From positions 1 to 38,591 of the forward strand of contig JACDHS010000039.1 of assembly GCA_013820875.1 (NCBI GenBank): a stretch of DNA of 38,591 nt, written 5' to 3'. The translations under genes and the position numbers were made by a program. Below the pieces are notes generated by a model. It had not been told where the DNA came from and did no database searches. It was given only the letters and a program-made list of their open reading frames with translations. This stretch comes from Verrucomicrobiota bacterium (GTDB taxonomy: Bacteria > Verrucomicrobiota > Verrucomicrobiia > Limisphaerales > JACDHS01). Positions 1 to 8,894 of the stretch are shown in pieces; position 1 is the first letter of the stretch; the number at the start of each line of letters is the position of its first letter.

Positions 1-145
1 CGCACAGTGTGTTGCCCACTTTAAAACTCCAGGAACGACGCCCGCACAGTGTGTTGTCCACTTTGAAACTCCAGGAACGACGTCCGCACAGTGTGTTGTC
101 CACTTTAAAACTCCAGGAACGACGTCCGCACACTGTGTTGCCCAC
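1..145. repeat. 42-bp direct tandem repeat array, cut by the window edge
   Basis: Three consecutive 42-bp units start at 1, 43 and 85, and a degenerate partial fourth starts at 127. Units differ by single bases, mostly transitions, and have no spacers, so this is a minisatellite and not a CRISPR. Each unit contains the short dyad CACAGTGTG. The array may continue upstream of the window. Because 42 is a multiple of 3 it can be read as a repeated peptide, but no credible gene start or protein family supports translation. Confidence 0.9.
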
Positions 146-172
146 GTTCCGGGGAGCACAAAATGGCGGGAA

Positions 173-332
173 CCGGGCGCATTGGCACTGCCCCGGAGTG
201 CACACCGTCCCGGGCGCAGCAACACGAAGGCTTGGCGGACGCTTCCAAATTTTTCACGATGATACTCCCACGTTGCTGTGCCCGAGACGGGCACACTCCG
301 GGCGGGGGGCAGCGTCAAGATGCGCCCGCGAG
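173..332. repeat. Imperfect fold-back (inverted repeat) element
   Basis: The left arm at 191-223 and right arm at 272-303 are inverted copies matching at about 27 of 33 positions. The substitutions are transitions, so many would still pair as G-U in RNA. The loop is about 48 nt. A weaker match (GGGCGCAT and its complement) extends the arms outward to about 173 and 332. Together with the tandem array this fills the 390 bases before the first gene. I see no other gene here and no convincing promoter. Confidence 0.6.
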
Positions 333-390
333 AAACCTCCCCGTCAATTGTGAATTTGCCAATGCGCCCGCTGGTTGGCACTCTAACGCG

Positions 391-2205
391 ATGAAATGGC
401 TGTTGCTTTCGGTGTTTTTGCTGGGATTCGGGTCCGTCGCGCATGCACAGAACGCCGATGATGGGTACTTGAAGCTTTATAGTTCGCTGCAGGAAGCCGA
501 TACCCTTAACCAAAACGGCCAATATCGCGCCGCGGCTGAGAAATACCTGGAGGTGCAGAGTGGGCTGAAAGCGTTTCGTAATATTCATCCGACCTGGAAC
601 CCCAAAATCGTCTCCTACCGCCTGAACTACGTCACCGAACGTCTTGAATCAGTCATCAGATTTTTACCTGCTCCAGTTGCGACCACTACCCCGGGAGTAA
701 CAAACACCCCTGCGCCCGGCGCCAGCTTCGAACTTTCGTCCCGTCGCCCAGCCAGGACAGAGCCGGATCCGGAGGTCGCCTCCTTGAATTCGGAGGTGCG
801 GCGCCTGGAATCTGAAAAGGCCAGCCTTGAAGCAAAATTGCGTGAGGCTTTATCCATCAAACCTGCCGAGACGGATCCGAAACAACTCGCCCGTGTGCAA
901 CAACGCGTCGTCAATTTGCAGAAGGAAAAAGATTTGCTGGAAGTGGCGCTGGACCAGGAACGTGCTCGCGTGACGCAACTTAAGGCGGAACCCAAAGCCG
1001 ATCCACAACGGTTGCGTGAACTCGAAACGGAACGCGATGAACTAAGGAAACAATTAGAGGCCCTGGTCGCCTATCGAACCGATACGGAATCACGCTACCA
1101 AAAGCAGATCAAAGTGTCCGAGGACAAATTGCAGCAGTTGGATCAACTGCAAAAAGAACGCGACGAACTGGACAAACGTCTGCGCGTGACGACCGCGCGG
1201 TTGCAGGTGGCAGAAGAAAGTTCGAAAAGCCGCAAGCCGCAGAAATCCGATCTGAAGGAGCTCAACAAGTTGCAGGAAGATAAAGAACGTCTGGAAGCGA
1301 AGTTCTATGGACTGGCCAAGGAATTGTCGAACATCCAATCCAATCGCGAGAAAGAATTGAAAGCGCACCAGGCAGCGTTGCGACGCGTGCGCGAACTGGA
1401 AACCGAGCGGGACAAACTGGAAATCCGATTGGCTCACGTTTCCGCGGGTAATTCGGTGGCAAGTGATGCGGCTCCCTCCAATCTTGAATTGCTGGGGCAA
1501 CTGGAGGAAATGCGGGCGAAGCTCGCCGCTTACGAATCCAAACCAGCGCCATTCACTCCGGAAGAGCTGGCATTATTCAAGAAGCCGGGCGGCTCTGAGC
1601 AATCGGCCTTCTACCTGGCCAACCGTCCGAGCACCCGCGACCTGTCGTCCAGGTCGCAGCAACTGGTGGTTGAAGGCGATCGTGCGTTCGTTGAGCAGCG
1701 CTTCAAGGATGCTGAACAAAAGTACGGCCAGGTGCTGCAGCAGGAAGTAAAGAATGTCTATGCGCTGGCTAACATGGCTTCGGCACAAATGGAAATGAAC
1801 CGGATGGAAGAAGCCGAACACAGCCTGAAACGCGCGCTTATCATTGAACCGAATGACCCATTCAGTTTGCTTCTCATGGGTAAAGTGAAGTTGAACGAGG
1901 GGAACATGGATGCGGCGCTCGCAGCCTTGAGTCGTTCGGCACAACTGAACCCGGACAGCGCCGAGACGCAGAACTATCTCGGCATCGTCTTGAGCGAAAA
2001 AGGACAACGTGTCGGGGCAGAAGCAGCGCTCCGCAAAGCGATCCAGGTGCAACCCGACTACGCCAGTGCTCATCATAATCTTTCAATTATTTACGCGACG
2101 CAGAAGCCACCTTTCATGGAGCTGGCGCGGTGGCATTACGAAAAAGCGGTTTCGCTCGGGCACTCCAAAAATCCGCAACTCGAAGGAATGATTGCAGAAA
2201 AATAA
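391..2205 (+). CDS. Exported coiled-coil and TPR-repeat protein
   Basis: Predicted 604-residue exported protein. The ATG at 391 is chosen because it begins a clean signal peptide (MKWLLLSVFLLGFGSVAHAQ). An in-frame ATG at 163 would add 76 residues translated from the fold-back repeat. After a short N-terminal TPR-like helical region and a Pro/Thr-rich linker (about residues 93-125), residues about 128-360 form a long Lys/Glu/Arg-rich heptad region typical of a coiled coil. Residues about 440-590 contain several TPR units (for example ALANMASAQMEMNRMEEAEH). TPR domains mediate protein-protein contacts, so a periplasmic scaffold role is plausible, but the specific function is unknown. The following yjbQ gene starts 4 bp after the stop, which suggests co-transcription. 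Confidence 0.85.
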   Translation: MKWLLLSVFLLGFGSVAHAQNADDGYLKLYSSLQEADTLNQNGQYRAAAEKYLEVQSGLKAFRNIHPTWNPKIVSYRLNYVTERLESVIRFLPAPVATTTPGVTNTPAPGASFELSSRRPARTEPDPEVASLNSEVRRLESEKASLEAKLREALSIKPAETDPKQLARVQQRVVNLQKEKDLLEVALDQERARVTQLKAEPKADPQRLRELETERDELRKQLEALVAYRTDTESRYQKQIKVSEDKLQQLDQLQKERDELDKRLRVTTARLQVAEESSKSRKPQKSDLKELNKLQEDKERLEAKFYGLAKELSNIQSNREKELKAHQAALRRVRELETERDKLEIRLAHVSAGNSVASDAAPSNLELLGQLEEMRAKLAAYESKPAPFTPEELALFKKPGGSEQSAFYLANRPSTRDLSSRSQQLVVEGDRAFVEQRFKDAEQKYGQVLQQEVKNVYALANMASAQMEMNRMEEAEHSLKRALIIEPNDPFSLLLMGKVKLNEGNMDAALAALSRSAQLNPDSAETQNYLGIVLSEKGQRVGAEAALRKAIQVQPDYASAHHNLSIIYATQKPPFMELARWHYEKAVSLGHSKNPQLEGMIAEK

Positions 2206-2209
2206 GGGC

Positions 2210-2623
2210 ATGTTGCGGCAGTATATAAAGGAGATTGTGGTGGAAACGCGCGGGCGCGGTTTTTACGAAATCACGCGGGAGGTCGCGCGGTTGCTCGATC
2301 TCCACACCGGATTGGCCACACTCCACTTGCAACACACCTCCGCTTCCCTGTTGATCCAGGAAAATGCGGATCCCACTGTGCGCCGGGATTTTGAAGAATT
2401 TTTCAAACGCCTCGTTCGTGACGGTGATCCAATGTTCGAGCACGACATGGAAGGTGATGACGATATGCCCGCCCATATCCGCACTGCGTTGACTGCGGTG
2501 AATCTCAGCATTCCGATTGTGAACGGTCGCCTGGCGCTCGGCACATGGCAGGGCGTTTACGTTTGGGAACATCGCAAAATGCCGCACTCCCGCCACGTGG
2601 TTGTCCATTTCCTGGGCGAATAA
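2210..2623 (+). CDS. yjbQ: YjbQ/UPF0047 family protein
   Basis: A 137-residue protein of the YjbQ (UPF0047) family. E. coli YjbQ has weak thiamine-phosphate synthase activity, but the physiological role is not settled. Family signatures are clear: HTSAS at residues 42-46, followed by ENADP; PAHI at 87-90; GRLALGTWQG around 106-115; and EHR at 120-122. These conserved His, Asp and Glu residues line the metal/ligand pocket in solved homologues. The ATG at 2210 gives the usual family length. An in-frame TTG at 2192 overlaps the preceding gene and would add six unconserved residues. No strong Shine-Dalgarno site is seen, so translation may be coupled to the upstream TPR gene. Confidence 0.92.
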   Translation: MLRQYIKEIVVETRGRGFYEITREVARLLDLHTGLATLHLQHTSASLLIQENADPTVRRDFEEFFKRLVRDGDPMFEHDMEGDDDMPAHIRTALTAVNLSIPIVNGRLALGTWQGVYVWEHRKMPHSRHVVVHFLGE

Positions 2624-2657
2624 AACTTTGCGCAAAAAGCATACCGGTGGCAGCTTG

Positions 2658-5015
2658 ATGACGCTTTTTATCATGCGAAAACTGCAACTGCCTGCGAAGG
2701 TTCTCTCCATCTCTTTTTTCGGAATTGCACTGCTCACCAATGCATTCGGCACGACAGAACGATTCGGATTTGCCGGTCCCGAGATATTCCCAATCGACAA
2801 CCAGATTTCACAGCTTCGCGCGGCTGATATCAATGGCGATGGCAAGCTGGACCTTATCCTCGTCAATAATTCCCGCGCCAAAATCAATCTGCTCATCAAC
2901 CGTACCGGGGAAACGAACACCAGCGACCGGCTCGATAAAAGCATCAAGCCGCAATTGAACGAGCTGCCGCCGGATGCGCGTTTTCGCATCGAATCGATCG
3001 CCTCGGAGAAGCGCATTGCGGCATTGCTCGCAACCGATTTGAACAGTGATGGTCTTGCCGATCTTGTTTACTACGGGGAACCGAAAGAACTGGTGGTGCA
3101 ATACAACCAGGGCACGAATACCTGGAGTTCGCCGCGACGCTGGCAAATCGGCGATGAAACTTCACTGACTCCCAATGCCTTGGCCACCGGCGATTTGAAC
3201 GGCGACAAGAAGACGGACCTTGTCCTTCTAAGTGAGAATTACATTCATGTCCTTTACCAAAACGCCGACAATACATTGGGCGAACCGGTTAGAATTCCTT
3301 ACGTCGGCACGGTTAAATCCATTCAAGTATTGGATATCGATGGCGATGGCCGGGATGATCTGCTCCTGGTCAACTGGGATGATCCGAATCCATTCCGTTT
3401 CCGCCTGCAAACCGGCGATGGCCAACTGGGGCCGGAATATCATTTTCCCGTGCCTTCAATCCGCTCTTATTGGGCGGATGATCTGGATGGAGATCAGAAA
3501 ACAGAAATTATGTCCATCGCCCAAAATTCCGGCCGGGCACAGGTTTCAAATTTCATGTTAAAGGACGCGGAACCCTTAAGCGGTTCGTTTTTGGAGGGAC
3601 AATTCCAGGTGTTCCCGTTGAACAAAACCGGCAAAACACGCCGCGGCATGGTTTGGACAGATTTGAACGCTGACGGTTTACCGGACCTGCTTGTGGCTGA
3701 ACCGGACAGCGGACAGATGACACTGCACTTGCAAAAAGCCGATGGAACCCTCGTTAACACGAATACTTTTTCCACCTTCAGCGGAGTCACCGACCTCGCC
3801 GCATCGGATTGGAACAATGATGGCAAGACCGAGATTTTCGTGATGAGTCCAGACGAACGCCAGATCGGCATCACGCAACTGGACGACAGGGGAAGAATTC
3901 CGTTCCCGACCATTCTGCGGATGGAAGGAAAACCGTTGGCCATGACTGTGGGCATTATCGATCCGGCGCTGCCTCCGATGCTGGCCTTCATCAACGAAGT
4001 TGAGACCAACCGTTTTCTCGTCACCCGAACGGCAGAGGGGAATACGAAATCACTGAAGCTCAGCGACAAATTTAAATCAACGCCAGCTTCGCTGACGATT
4101 CATGATGTTGACCAGGATGGTTTGGCGGACCTGGTGGTGCTCATTCCTTACGAAAGAATTAAAATCCTGCGGCAAATCGCAGGTGGAGAGTTTGAGGAAC
4201 ATGATGTGATTCCTCCCGGCGGCAACGCGGATCAACCGTGGCTGAGCGCTGCGGATGTGGATGCCGATGGCAAACCAGAATTGTTGCTTGCCCAACGCAA
4301 TTTCCTGCGAGCAGTTGTTTTGACATCCAATTCACAACCAGCCGAAGTGTCTGAAACCAGCACCAACGCAAGCAAGGTGACCTGGTCGTTCAGCGTAAAA
4401 GAGCAGATCAATGGAGCATCCAGCAACTCGCGTATTATTGCGGCGACTCCTTTGCCGAAGGAGGGCAGCGATGTGCCATCCCTCTTTTTGCTGGATGCAG
4501 AACGAAAGGTTTTGACTCTCTCGGAGCGCGACGAAAGCGGTGTTTGGCAGGTCGTGCGTAACCTGGCTTTGCCGGTGTCCGACTTCCGGAATCTTCAGGG
4601 GCTTAATATTGGTTCGGACGAGGTGAACAGTATCGGTTTTCTTGGCATCAATTCCGTCGCCTGGATGAACCTGGACGGCAAGGTCTGGAATTTGACTGAG
4701 CTGGATTACTATGAAACGCCGATAAAAGGGGCGCGGTTGAATGATGTGATTTCGGGCGATTTGAATAACAACGGGAGGAAAGATTTGGTTTTCCTTGAAA
4801 CTGCCAGGAACTACGTGGACCTCGTGATGTTCGAGCCTCCGCACAGATTGGTTCCAGCGAATCGCTGGCCTGTGTTCGAGGAACGCACCTTCCGCTCACG
4901 GCGGACCGACCTGGCCGAACCACGCGAGGCTCTCATCGCCGATGTCACAGGCGATGGGAAAAACGATCTGATCGTGCTCGTGCATGATCGTGTGTTGGTT
5001 TACGTGCAGGAGTAA
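2658..5015 (+). CDS. Secreted FG-GAP/VCBS repeat protein
   Basis: Predicted 785-residue exported protein built almost entirely from FG-GAP/VCBS-type repeats. I count about eleven Asp/Asn-rich calcium-loop motifs of the form DxNxDGxxDL, such as ADINGDGKLDL, LDIDGDGRDDL, TDLNADGLPDL and ADVTGDGKNDL. They are spaced through the whole chain, the layout expected of a beta-propeller related to the integrin-alpha N-terminus. Signal-peptide-like residues lie at about 7-31. ATG 2658 is preceded by a GGTGG sequence; ATG 2673 is an alternative that also leaves a good signal peptide. Such proteins are common in Verrucomicrobiota and Planctomycetes and are usually extracellular adhesion or binding proteins. 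The ligand is not predictable. A 34-bp gap from yjbQ fits one operon. Confidence 0.88.
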   Translation: MTLFIMRKLQLPAKVLSISFFGIALLTNAFGTTERFGFAGPEIFPIDNQISQLRAADINGDGKLDLILVNNSRAKINLLINRTGETNTSDRLDKSIKPQLNELPPDARFRIESIASEKRIAALLATDLNSDGLADLVYYGEPKELVVQYNQGTNTWSSPRRWQIGDETSLTPNALATGDLNGDKKTDLVLLSENYIHVLYQNADNTLGEPVRIPYVGTVKSIQVLDIDGDGRDDLLLVNWDDPNPFRFRLQTGDGQLGPEYHFPVPSIRSYWADDLDGDQKTEIMSIAQNSGRAQVSNFMLKDAEPLSGSFLEGQFQVFPLNKTGKTRRGMVWTDLNADGLPDLLVAEPDSGQMTLHLQKADGTLVNTNTFSTFSGVTDLAASDWNNDGKTEIFVMSPDERQIGITQLDDRGRIPFPTILRMEGKPLAMTVGIIDPALPPMLAFINEVETNRFLVTRTAEGNTKSLKLSDKFKSTPASLTIHDVDQDGLADLVVLIPYERIKILRQIAGGEFEEHDVIPPGGNADQPWLSAADVDADGKPELLLAQRNFLRAVVLTSNSQPAEVSETSTNASKVTWSFSVKEQINGASSNSRIIAATPLPKEGSDVPSLFLLDAERKVLTLSERDESGVWQVVRNLALPVSDFRNLQGLNIGSDEVNSIGFLGINSVAWMNLDGKVWNLTELDYYETPIKGARLNDVISGDLNNNGRKDLVFLETARNYVDLVMFEPPHRLVPANRWPVFEERTFRSRRTDLAEPREALIADVTGDGKNDLIVLVHDRVLVYVQE

Positions 5016-5032
5016 CGGAGCGCGGCTAAATA

Positions 5033-5151
5033 GGTGGAACGGGCTACCAGCCCGTTGTCGGCGGCAACCTGCCGCCGACTGGTTCGAGTGTCCGACAATG
5101 CACTAATCGGCGTAATGCCCTCTGGAACTCGGCGGGCTAGTAGCCCGTTCC
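5033..5151. repeat. REP/MITE-like palindromic element, copy A
   Basis: A 119-bp element bounded by near-perfect inverted ends: GGAACGGGCTAC on the left and its complement at the right end (5131-5151). It starts with two adjacent perfect hairpins: an 8-bp stem at 5038-5056 (loop ACC) and a 10-bp stem at 5057-5079 (loop ACC). A related copy with compensating base changes lies at 36857-37086. It occupies the space after the FG-GAP gene and could also act as a transcript 3' structure. No REP-associated tyrosine transposase is present in the window. Confidence 0.85.
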
Positions 5152-5221
5152 GTTTTAAAACAGGCTCTGAAAGTCCTTCGGGCGAACTTGCGAAAATTCT
5201 CAGGCGGTTAACAATACTCGC

Positions 5222-7969
5222 ATGAAACTCCATTGGTTGTTTGCGACTGCTCTGTTTGTTGCTTCCTTATGCCTGGTTGCGCCTGCCCGGGCGGATCTCA
5301 GCAAAGACATCGAGATCTCTTATAAGAAGTTTGTTTTGAAGAACGGGCTTACTCTCGTTGTTCACGAAGATAACAAGTCGCCAATTGTAGCCGTCAACGT
5401 CTGGTACCATGTCGGCTCAAAAAATGAGAATCCCGGCAAAACAGGCTTCGCGCATTTGTTTGAACATCTCATGTTCAACGGCAGCGAAAACTTCAATGAC
5501 GATTACTTCAAAGCCGTGGAAAAAGTGGGCGCCACAGATCTAAACGGAACGACGAGTAAAGATCGCACCAATTACTTTCAGAATGCCCCCAAGGAAGCCC
5601 TCGATTTTTTGCTTTGGCTGGAGTCGGATCGCATGGGGCACATGCTCGGAGCGATTGACCAGGCGAAACTTGATGAACAACGCGGCGTGGTACAAAACGA
5701 AAAACGCCAATACGAAAACCAGCCGTATGGCATCGCCCACGAGTTGATCACCAAAGGAACCTATCCCCCCGGCCACCCTTATTCGTGGACGGTGATCGGT
5801 TCGATGGAAGATCTGAACGCCGCATCCCTGGATGATGTGAAGGAGTGGTTCAACACTTATTACGGCGCGGCCAATGCCACGCTCGTGGTCGCGGGTGACG
5901 TGCAGGCGGATGAAGTCCTCAAGAAAGTGGAGACATATTTCGGCTCGATTTCCTCAGGGCCACCGATTGCCAAACACGAAAAATGGATTGCCAAGCGGAG
6001 CGGAACACAACGGCAGATTGCGCAGGATCGTGTGCCGCAATCGCGCATTTACAAAGCGTGGAACATTCCTGCTTTCGGCGACAAAGAATTGGATTACTTG
6101 AATCTCGCCAGCGATGTGCTTGCGGCCGGCAAAACGTCCCGGCTCTACAAACGACTTGTTTATGACGAACAGATCGCTACCAGCGTCAGTGCTTATGTGG
6201 CGGTGAATGAAATTGGCAGTCAGTTTTTCGTCGTGGCGACAGCCCGTCCGGGTGAGTCGCTCGAAAAGATCGAGAAAGCCATCGATGAAGAGATGGCACG
6301 CTTCCTCGCCAAAGGGCCAAGCGCCGAAGAACTCGAACGCGCTAAGACACAGCAGTTTTCCGGTTTCATCCGCGGCATCGAGCGCATCGGTGGTTTCGGA
6401 GGCAAGTCGGATATCCTTGCGATGAACCAGACTTACGCCGGACATCCTGATTTTTATAAAACAACACTGAACAATTTCCGGGAAGCCCGGGTTCAGGATG
6501 TGCAAAACGCCGCGAAGAAATGGTTGAGCGATGGCGTTTACATCCTGGAGATTCATCCGTTCCCGAAATATGAATCAACAAAGAGCGAGGTGGACCGCAG
6601 CAAACTGCCCGTGCCGACGATCACTCCAGAGGTGAAGTTCCCGGTCTTGCAACGGACGAATCTTTCCAATGGATTGAAAGTTGTATTAGCCGAGCGGTCC
6701 GCAGTTCCATTGATCAACTTCACTCTCCAGGTGGATGCCGGTTATGCGGCCGACCAGTTTGCATCACCGGGCACTGCCAAGCTCGCGATGGACATGCTCG
6801 ACGAAGGCACAAAAAGGCGGAATGCGCTGCAAATCAGTGATGAACTGGACAGGCTCGGAGCTTCGCTCAACACCGGTTCAGATCTCGACACCTCCAGCGT
6901 TGCACTCTCAGCGTTGAAGGCGAACCTGAACGCTTCCCTCGATATTTTTGCGGATGTGATCTTGAATCCATCGTTTCCAGCATCGGATTTTGAGCGCTTA
7001 AAAAAACAGCAACTCGACGCCATACAGCGGGAAAAAAGCGAGCCATCGAACATGGCCTTGCGGATTTTGCCCGAACTGCTTTACGGAGACACGCACGCCT
7101 ACAGCATACCATTCACCGGTTCCGGCACCGCCGAGGCTGTCTCCAAATTGAAACGGGAGGATGCTGAGAAATTCTATCGGACCTGGTTCAAGCCGAATAA
7201 CGCCACCCTGATCATTGCCGGCGACGCCAAACTCTCGGAGATTGTTCCGAAACTCGAAAAGCTGTTCGCGACATGGAAAAGCGGCTCGGTTCCAAAAAAG
7301 AATTTCAGCGACGTGGATCCGGCGGAAAAATCGGTTATCTATCTGCTCGATCGTCCCGGGTCGCTGCAATCCATGATCTTCGCAGGACATCTTGCGCCGC
7401 CGAAGGCCAACCCTGACGAAATCGCGATCGAAACGATGAACAACATCTTCGGAGGCACCTTCACATCGCGCATCAATATGAATTTGCGCGAGGATAAGCA
7501 TTGGTCCTACGGCGCGCGTTCGTCACTCGTGCCAGCACGCGCACAACGCCCCTTCCTGGTTGTGGCCCCGGTGCAGACCGACAAGACCAAGGAGTCCATT
7601 ATTGAAATCAACAAAGAGTTGCGCGGCATTCTCGGACAGCAACCGATTACCTCCGAAGAGGTAAACAAAGCGCAGCAGAACCAAACGCTGAAATTGCCCG
7701 GCACATGGGAAACGATTAGCCGTGTCGAAAGCTCGGTTGCTGAAATCGTTCGCTTCGGGTTGCCGGACAAATATTTTGAAACCTATGCGGACAAGGTGCT
7801 GGCGCTGGATCAGGCCGCCCTCCAAAAATCGGCCGCGAAGGTAATTCAACCGGACCAACTCACATGGGTCGTCGTCGGAGATCGTGCCAAGGTGGAAAGC
7901 GGTCTGCGGGAATTGGGCTTTGGCGAAATCCGATTGATTGATGCGGACGGGAATATTCTTTCCGAGTGA
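5222..7969 (+). CDS. Secreted M16 family zinc metallopeptidase, two-domain
   Basis: Predicted 915-residue exported peptidase of the M16 (pitrilysin/insulinase) family. A signal peptide covers about residues 1-24, ending near PARA. The first M16 domain carries the inverted zinc motif HLFEH at 78-82 (His78 and His82 ligands, Glu81 catalytic) and the third ligand Glu160 in VQNEKRQ, the expected distance downstream. The second half, from about residue 475, is a related domain without HxxEH; the equivalent stretch reads AKLAMDM, so it is probably the inactive partner domain. It retains the HWSYGARSS segment typical of the second domain. Fusing both halves in one chain is common in this family. Likely role: periplasmic or extracellular degradation of small proteins or peptides. 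It stands alone between a repeat and a terminator. Confidence 0.95.
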   Translation: MKLHWLFATALFVASLCLVAPARADLSKDIEISYKKFVLKNGLTLVVHEDNKSPIVAVNVWYHVGSKNENPGKTGFAHLFEHLMFNGSENFNDDYFKAVEKVGATDLNGTTSKDRTNYFQNAPKEALDFLLWLESDRMGHMLGAIDQAKLDEQRGVVQNEKRQYENQPYGIAHELITKGTYPPGHPYSWTVIGSMEDLNAASLDDVKEWFNTYYGAANATLVVAGDVQADEVLKKVETYFGSISSGPPIAKHEKWIAKRSGTQRQIAQDRVPQSRIYKAWNIPAFGDKELDYLNLASDVLAAGKTSRLYKRLVYDEQIATSVSAYVAVNEIGSQFFVVATARPGESLEKIEKAIDEEMARFLAKGPSAEELERAKTQQFSGFIRGIERIGGFGGKSDILAMNQTYAGHPDFYKTTLNNFREARVQDVQNAAKKWLSDGVYILEIHPFPKYESTKSEVDRSKLPVPTITPEVKFPVLQRTNLSNGLKVVLAERSAVPLINFTLQVDAGYAADQFASPGTAKLAMDMLDEGTKRRNALQISDELDRLGASLNTGSDLDTSSVALSALKANLNASLDIFADVILNPSFPASDFERLKKQQLDAIQREKSEPSNMALRILPELLYGDTHAYSIPFTGSGTAEAVSKLKREDAEKFYRTWFKPNNATLIIAGDAKLSEIVPKLEKLFATWKSGSVPKKNFSDVDPAEKSVIYLLDRPGSLQSMIFAGHLAPPKANPDEIAIETMNNIFGGTFTSRINMNLREDKHWSYGARSSLVPARAQRPFLVVAPVQTDKTKESIIEINKELRGILGQQPITSEEVNKAQQNQTLKLPGTWETISRVESSVAEIVRFGLPDKYFETYADKVLALDQAALQKSAAKVIQPDQLTWVVVGDRAKVESGLRELGFGEIRLIDADGNILSE

Positions 7970-7971
7970 TG

Positions 7972-8004
7972 GAGTGTTGGGCGACTCCAGCACTCAATCT
8001 TTTA
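7972..8004 (+). terminator. Probable rho-independent terminator after the M16 gene
   Basis: A 9-bp stem (GAGTGTTGG at 7972-7980 with CCAGCACTC at 7987-7995, one G-U pair) closes a 6-nt loop and is followed by AATCTTTTA. It sits 2 bp after the M16 stop. The T-run is short, so the call is moderate. Confidence 0.6.
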
Positions 8005-8048
8005 TCACCTGCACTTTCTTTTCCTGGCGCATTGGTTAAATCACTCCC

Positions 8049-8876
8049 ATGAATTCTGATTTGTCGGAGAAGGTCGTGCTGGTGACAGGCGCGGCGGGCG
8101 GCATTGGTTCAGCCATCGTGCGCAACTTTGCGGCAGAAGGAGCGCGGATCGTTTTGCATTTCCGCAAAAGCACCCACGAGGCAAAGAAACTGGAGAGTGA
8201 AATCGGCCGTGATCAATGCATTGCGATCCAGGCTGATCTGACCAGCGAAACGGAAGTTAAAAAACTTTTTACGCAGGCCATCAAGCGTTTTGGGCGAATG
8301 GATACGCTCGTCGCCAATGCCGGTTCCTGGGAGACTCGTGATGTGCCGCTGCACGAGATGTCTTTGAAACAATGGCGCAACACTCAAGACAACGTATTAA
8401 CCTCCACCTTTCTCAGCATGCGGGAATTCTTTCGCATCGTCGCAAAGCAGAAATCTGGAAACGCGATCCTGATCTCTTCGACAGCCGGAGTTTTCGGTGA
8501 GGCGAACCATGCCGACTATGCCGCCGCCAAAGGAGCCATGGCTTACGGACTTGTGCGGACATTGAAAAATGAAATTGCCCGGATTGCGCCGCACACAAAA
8601 GATTACTGCGGTGGTCGCGTTAATTGCATTTGCCCGGGCTGGACCGTGGTGCCGCGCACCGCGCCGAAATTGAAGGACCACGCCGTCGTCCGTAAAGTGA
8701 CTTCCACGATGGCTCTGCCGCAGATCGCGCGCCCGGACGACATCGCTCATGCCGCAGTTTTCCTATCTTCCGATCTCCTGGCCCGGCACATCACAGGCCA
8801 AACCTGGATAATCGCAGGAGGGATGGAAGGTCGCCTGCTTTGGCAACCGCAGGAAATCGATCCGACGATCGTTTAG
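8049..8876 (+). CDS. Short-chain dehydrogenase/reductase (FabG-like)
   Basis: A 275-residue NAD(P)-dependent oxidoreductase of the classical SDR family. Residues 13-20 are the nucleotide-binding TGAAGGIG motif and NAG is at 90-92. The catalytic set is Ser143/144, Tyr157 and Lys161 in YAAAK. The C-terminal part has the usual substrate-lid and VFLSSDLLARHITGQ dimer-interface sequences. ADLTS near residue 62 marks the adenine-binding region. Substrate cannot be read from sequence; FabG-like or sugar/alcohol dehydrogenases are all possible. The gene lies after a terminator and converges with the downstream minus-strand gene, 18 bp between stops, so it is probably monocistronic. Confidence 0.93.
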   Translation: MNSDLSEKVVLVTGAAGGIGSAIVRNFAAEGARIVLHFRKSTHEAKKLESEIGRDQCIAIQADLTSETEVKKLFTQAIKRFGRMDTLVANAGSWETRDVPLHEMSLKQWRNTQDNVLTSTFLSMREFFRIVAKQKSGNAILISSTAGVFGEANHADYAAAKGAMAYGLVRTLKNEIARIAPHTKDYCGGRVNCICPGWTVVPRTAPKLKDHAVVRKVTSTMALPQIARPDDIAHAAVFLSSDLLARHITGQTWIIAGGMEGRLLWQPQEIDPTIV

Positions 8877-8894
8877 CAACAAGGTCCGCAGATC

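Noticed and set aside
9-353. Protein encoded by the 42-bp repeats
   Set aside because: The frame is open only because 42 is divisible by three. There is no start context or family match, and it overlaps the fold-back element.
163-390. N-terminal extension of the TPR protein from an upstream ATG
   Set aside because: The extension translates the fold-back repeat, and a clean signal peptide starts at 391.
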